DNA from: Saccharomycodes ludwigii
Taxonomy: Eukaryota > Ascomycota > Saccharomycetes > Saccharomycodales > Saccharomycodaceae
Length of the DNA: 64,000 bases
Assembly: GCF_020623625.1 (NCBI RefSeq)
Contig: NC_060202.1
Location: forward strand, 310,001 to 374,000
Direction: 5' to 3'
The notes under the pieces were generated by a model that did no database searches, was not told the origin of the DNA, and saw only the letters and a program-made list of their open reading frames with translations. Within the stretch, counting starts at the first letter, position 1; each line of letters opens with the position of its first letter. Of this stretch, positions 60,286-64,000 are shown piece after piece. Both the position numbers and the translations under genes were made by a program.

Positions 60286-60662
60286 TAACAGAAGTTTTTT
60301 TTTTTTTTTTTATTTTTTATTTTTGTTTCCCTGATTAGTTTAGTTTGGTTTGTAAAATATTTTTTTTAATATAAATGATTATTTACATTAATTATGCAAT
60401 CCATATCTTGGAATTTATATATTGACACACATATGTGCTTGTATAATAAAGCCTCTGCTACAAAAAAAAAAAAAAAAAAAAAAATAACTTTCGGGTCGAG
60501 CACGTGAACAATTAGATTTTATTTCAGTTTTTGAATAGTAAGAAAAAAAGAAAAGAAAAAAGAAAAGAAAAAAAAAAAATAGCTTTTACGTTATTTATTA
60601 AAGATTTTATTTATCTTTTTGACCTTTACTGTTTTATGTCAAACTTTCTTATTTTTTCCCTC

Positions 60663-60696
<34 letters not shown>

Positions 60697-60798
60697 ACAA
60701 AACAAAACGGAAAAAGGATCTATTAATCTATATCATCCACATACCTTTGTTATTACCAATTGAGAAAGCTTACCAAATCAGATTCATAGGTAAACAAA
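60286..60798. promoter_or_regulatory. MCD4 upstream region
   Basis: 513 bp with T18 near 60296, A23 near 60462, a CACGTG at 60501, and purine tracts (AAAAG)n at 60540-60578 and 60664-60712. No gene is seen. Confidence 0.55.
60501..60506. promoter_or_regulatory. E-box CACGTG (Cbf1/Pho4/Ino2-4 type)
   Basis: Reads GAGCACGTGAAC, 298 bp upstream of MCD4. Bases around the core fit Cbf1 or Pho4 about equally. Confidence 0.4.
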
Positions 60799-63636
60799 AT
60801 GTGGAGTAAACACAGATTAATACTTATCATACTTGGCGTACTTTTCCACTTATTCTACTTATGGTCGATTTTTGATATTTATTTTGTTTCTCCGCTAGTT
60901 CATGGCATGAAACATTATCCAAGTGCCCCAAATGCACCAGCAAAACGTCTATTTTTAATTGTAGGTGATGGTTTACGTGCAGATACCACTTTTGAAAAAA
61001 TTAACTACCCAAATATGAGAGATTCCCAATATTTAGCGCCATTTATTAGATCAATTGCGTTAAACAATGGCACTTGGGGTATTTCTCATACAAGAATGCC
61101 AACGGAATCTAGGCCAGGGCATGTTGCTATGATTGCTGGTTTTTATGAAGATGTTAGCGCAGTCACCAAAGGTTGGAAGGAAAATCCAGTCGATTTTGAC
61201 AGTGTTTTCAACCAATCAACTCACACATATTCGTTTGGGTCCCCAGATATTCTACCGATGTTCAAAGAAGGTGCAAGTGGTCCAAATAAAGTTGATGCAT
61301 GGATGTATGGACATGAGTTTGAGGATTTCACCCAATCCTCAATTGAATTAGATGCTTATGTTTTCAGAAATTTATACCAATTATTTGACAATTCCACCAA
61401 AAATGCAAGTTTGAACAAAGAAATCCACCAAAATGGTAACGTTTTCTTTTTGCATTTATTAGGTTGTGATACCGCAGGTCATACAGCTAGACCTTATTCT
61501 AAGGAATATTATGACAATGTTAAATATATTGATACACAAATTTCACAATTAGTTTCAAGAGTACGCGATTTTTTCAAGGACGACGATACTGCCTTTGTTT
61601 TTACCGCTGATCATGGCATGAGTGCTTTTGGTTCACATGGTGATGGGCACCCAAACAATACAAGGACACCTTTGGTGGCTTGGGGGTCCGGTGTAAGTGG
61701 GCCGGTTGTTAATAAACATCCAGAACTGGCTTTATCAGATAGTTATACGGGCAGCTGGGAATTACATAGTGTGGAAAGGCATGATGTCAATCAGGCAGAT
61801 ATCACTGCTTTAATGTCTTATTTAATTGGCACAAACTTTCCAAGCAATTCTGTTGGTGAGTTACCTTTGCCTTATCTAGACGCTAGCGATGATATCAAGT
61901 TGCATTCTCTGTATAACAATGCACGTGAAATTTTAGAGCAATACATTGTAAAAGAAAAAGAGGTTATTGGATCCCAATTTGTTTATAAGGAGTATTATAA
62001 ATTTGCCAAAAAACATTATACTGAGTATTTGAAAGAAATCGAAGCACTTATTGCCAATGCTGAAGACAGCCTTGAAACCATTAAATTGACTGAAGAACTT
62101 ATGAAAGTTACACTAGAAGGTTTGAACTATTTGACCACATACAATTGGAGGTTCATTAGAACGATAGTTACTTTGGGTTTTATTGGTTGGATTGTTTATT
62201 CTTTCATCATTTTTTTAAGATTATTCATTTTATCTAAGAGATACGAAGATGGTATATCTAAATCGACTTTTACAATTTTCACAGTATTGTCGATGCTATT
62301 AAATTATATTTTGTACTACCAAAGATCGCCCTTCAACTTCTACATGTATTTGTTGTTTCCAATTATTTTTTGGAGTAGGATTTTTTCTGAAAGAAAAATT
62401 TTAATCGATGGCGTAAAAGAATTTTTGAAAGGGTTATCTGTTTTTAAAAAAACCATAATATTGTTGTCCATTTTAGGTTTTTATGAAGGCATTGTTTATG
62501 GATTCAGTCAACGCTGGGTTTTCACGTTGATTTTTATTATTCTGGCCTTTTATCCAATCACGTGTGGTATATATAACACTAAAACCAATTTGTTATGGAT
62601 TTATACAAGTGTATGCTTATCTATTTTTACGTTGCTTGACGCCGTCAAAATTGAAAATTTAAATCAAATCCTAGTATCTGGTATGTTGATTTTGGTTAGT
62701 GCAAGTTACGGATTATATTCGGTTCGTAACTTGGTTAACGATTACACTTTTTGTGTAATTGGGATGCAAATTTCTTTGGTGGTTGTCATGCTACTTATCA
62801 CAAATGAAATTGTTATTTCATTACAATTAAAAGAAGGTTTGCCCTTTGATAAACAAATCGCTGCATGGGGTACTTTCATTATTTCTCTAATTTTTTTCCC
62901 ATTTTTGCATTATATTAAACCCTGTAACAACTACAAAGTTAGAATGTTAATTATTTATGTAACATTTGCACCAGCTTTTATTATTTTGACTATTTCGTTT
63001 GAAACATTTTTCTACTTTTTTTTCTCAATGTATTTGTTTCAATGGATTGAGATTGAAACTAAGATTATGCAACTCACTTCTAAAAGTAATGCTTCGCATG
63101 TCAATTATTTACAGTTGTTGAGAGTCAGTGTTATTGGATTTTTCCTATTGCAAATAGCATTTTTTGGCACTGGAAATGTAGCATCAATATCATCATTTTC
63201 CTTGGATTCCGTTTTCCGATTAATGCCAATTTTTAATCCATTTTCCATGGGGGCTTTACTAATGCTGAAGCTATTGGTTCCATATATTTTATTATCTGCT
63301 GCGTTGGGCATATTAAACTTGAAATTACATATTAGAGATTACACCATTTCTTCTTTGATTATATCTACTAGTGATATACTATCATTAAACTTCTTTTATC
63401 TTTTGAAAACAGAAGGTAGTTGGTTGGATATTGGGGTTACTATATCTAATTATTGTTTAGCTATTTTATCATCGCTATTTATGATTATAGTCGAAATTAT
63501 TAGTCATTATTTACTTAAGCATGTAGAAATTCCAAAGGATGAAGCTATATCAAACGTAATTGAAAAAACTGTTTCTGGCGATAATAAGAAAAAGAAAAAG
63601 AAAAACAATTCAAAGAAAACAACCAAAGGGGATTAA
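60799..63636 (+). CDS. MCD4: MCD4, GPI ethanolamine phosphate transferase 1
   Basis: A 945-residue protein; S. cerevisiae Mcd4 (YKL165C) is 919. It adds ethanolamine phosphate to the first mannose of GPI precursors in the ER. A signal anchor lies at about 7-28. The luminal alkaline-phosphatase-like domain has the metal and nucleophile motifs: VGDGLRADTTF at about 54-64, MPTESRPGHVAMIAGFYED near 98-116, GCDTAGHTARPYSKEY near 221-236, and DHGMSAFGSHGDGHPNN near 271-287. From about 450 to 920 there are some fourteen membrane helices. The C-terminus has a Lys-rich tail (KKKKKKNNSKKTTKGD), plausible as an ER-retention or cytosolic signal. It sits downstream of JJJ2 and PIR B; in S. cerevisiae MCD4 is next to PIR1. 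Confidence 0.97.
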   Translation: MWSKHRLILIILGVLFHLFYLWSIFDIYFVSPLVHGMKHYPSAPNAPAKRLFLIVGDGLRADTTFEKINYPNMRDSQYLAPFIRSIALNNGTWGISHTRMPTESRPGHVAMIAGFYEDVSAVTKGWKENPVDFDSVFNQSTHTYSFGSPDILPMFKEGASGPNKVDAWMYGHEFEDFTQSSIELDAYVFRNLYQLFDNSTKNASLNKEIHQNGNVFFLHLLGCDTAGHTARPYSKEYYDNVKYIDTQISQLVSRVRDFFKDDDTAFVFTADHGMSAFGSHGDGHPNNTRTPLVAWGSGVSGPVVNKHPELALSDSYTGSWELHSVERHDVNQADITALMSYLIGTNFPSNSVGELPLPYLDASDDIKLHSLYNNAREILEQYIVKEKEVIGSQFVYKEYYKFAKKHYTEYLKEIEALIANAEDSLETIKLTEELMKVTLEGLNYLTTYNWRFIRTIVTLGFIGWIVYSFIIFLRLFILSKRYEDGISKSTFTIFTVLSMLLNYILYYQRSPFNFYMYLLFPIIFWSRIFSERKILIDGVKEFLKGLSVFKKTIILLSILGFYEGIVYGFSQRWVFTLIFIILAFYPITCGIYNTKTNLLWIYTSVCLSIFTLLDAVKIENLNQILVSGMLILVSASYGLYSVRNLVNDYTFCVIGMQISLVVVMLLITNEIVISLQLKEGLPFDKQIAAWGTFIISLIFFPFLHYIKPCNNYKVRMLIIYVTFAPAFIILTISFETFFYFFFSMYLFQWIEIETKIMQLTSKSNASHVNYLQLLRVSVIGFFLLQIAFFGTGNVASISSFSLDSVFRLMPIFNPFSMGALLMLKLLVPYILLSAALGILNLKLHIRDYTISSLIISTSDILSLNFFYLLKTEGSWLDIGVTISNYCLAILSSLFMIIVEIISHYLLKHVEIPKDEAISNVIEKTVSGDNKKKKKKNNSKKTTKGD

Positions 63637-64000
63637 TTAAAAAAGTTTTGAAAATATCTAGTTTTTTTATTTATATATATGTAATTTTTTTTTTGTAATT
63701 TTATGGTAAGAGTTGTTACTGATGAGATTTTTTTATTATAAAATCGTTATGGTATATTCATTGAAAAAGAAAGGGTTTTGCTATTTACTTTTAATTTTAA
63801 TTTTAATTTTAATTTTTTTTTTTCTTTGGAAAACGCCAAGATAAACTAACAAATTCTAAGGATAACAAATATTATCATGAAATTTGACTTTTTATATTTG
63901 TGAGTATATTTAAAATAGTGGTCTAAAACTATCATTAATCTTAACCTGTGTGTAAAATAGCCGTTTGATTAATAAGCTTTGGTTCCTCAGTCCAGCCTGT
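63637..64000. other. MCD4 downstream region to window end
   Basis: 364 bp with a (TTTTAA)n repeat at 63789-63812 (poly-A signal or efficiency-like sequence) and a T10 run. No gene is seen before the window ends. Confidence 0.5.

Overview
The window is AT-rich nuclear DNA from a budding yeast of the Saccharomycetaceae/Saccharomycodaceae type. Genes are compact and intronless, intergenic DNA is full of long poly(A)/poly(T) tracts, and nearly every protein is a one-to-one homologue of a Saccharomyces cerevisiae protein. The gene order interleaves pairs of S. cerevisiae regions that are sisters from the whole-genome duplication. This points to a lineage that split off before that duplication; a Saccharomycodes-like yeast is my best guess, from inference only. 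S. cerevisiae locus names and gene orders are recalled from memory, not searched.

Layout. (1) 1-22.8 kb: a possible truncated gene end, SYF2, UTP8, a YPR147C-like lipid-droplet hydrolase, a YGR127W/TANGO2-like protein, an uncharacterised acidic protein (YGR126W position), VSB1 (vacuolar SulP-type transporter), a 2.35 kb gene-poor stretch, two small tandem orphan genes, asparagine synthetase, NOC4 and PPT1. This merges S. cerevisiae YGR123-129 with YPR144-147. (2) 23-44 kb: KAP104, DAL1 (allantoinase, not in a DAL cluster), ERP3, CDC7, TSC13, NOP1, SLX5, two tandem CYSTM tail proteins, GRX6/7, an unrecognised secretory protein and ETR1. Most of this is the YDL010-018/YBR014-017 pair. (3) 44-49.3 kb: a ten-TM DMT-like protein with a large loop, TPT1, MZM1 and tRNA-Cys(GCA). 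(4) 50-63.6 kb: two divergent PIR cell-wall genes around a 5.4 kb gene-free region, a J-domain gene (JJJ2-like) split by an apparent frameshift in an A18 run, and MCD4. This matches the YJL158-162/YKL163-165 pair.

Functionally, several genes serve ribosome biogenesis (UTP8, NOC4, NOP1), RNA processing (SYF2, TPT1) and the secretory pathway or cell surface (ERP3, GRX6/7, MCD4, the PIR pair). Nitrogen metabolism is represented by ASN, DAL1 and VSB1. Promoter sites fit known biology: a Gcn4 site before ASN, repeated TTGCGTT (Dal82 UIS-like) before DAL1, an MCB between ERP3 and CDC7, and SCB, Rlm1 and CCAGC sites between the PIR genes.

The least explained part is 12.4-15.4 kb. Two lineage-specific small genes there share a 17-residue motif, and the surrounding DNA carries four 8-bp sites resembling the pleiotropic drug response element. 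I see no mobile element, CRISPR array or convincing centromere.
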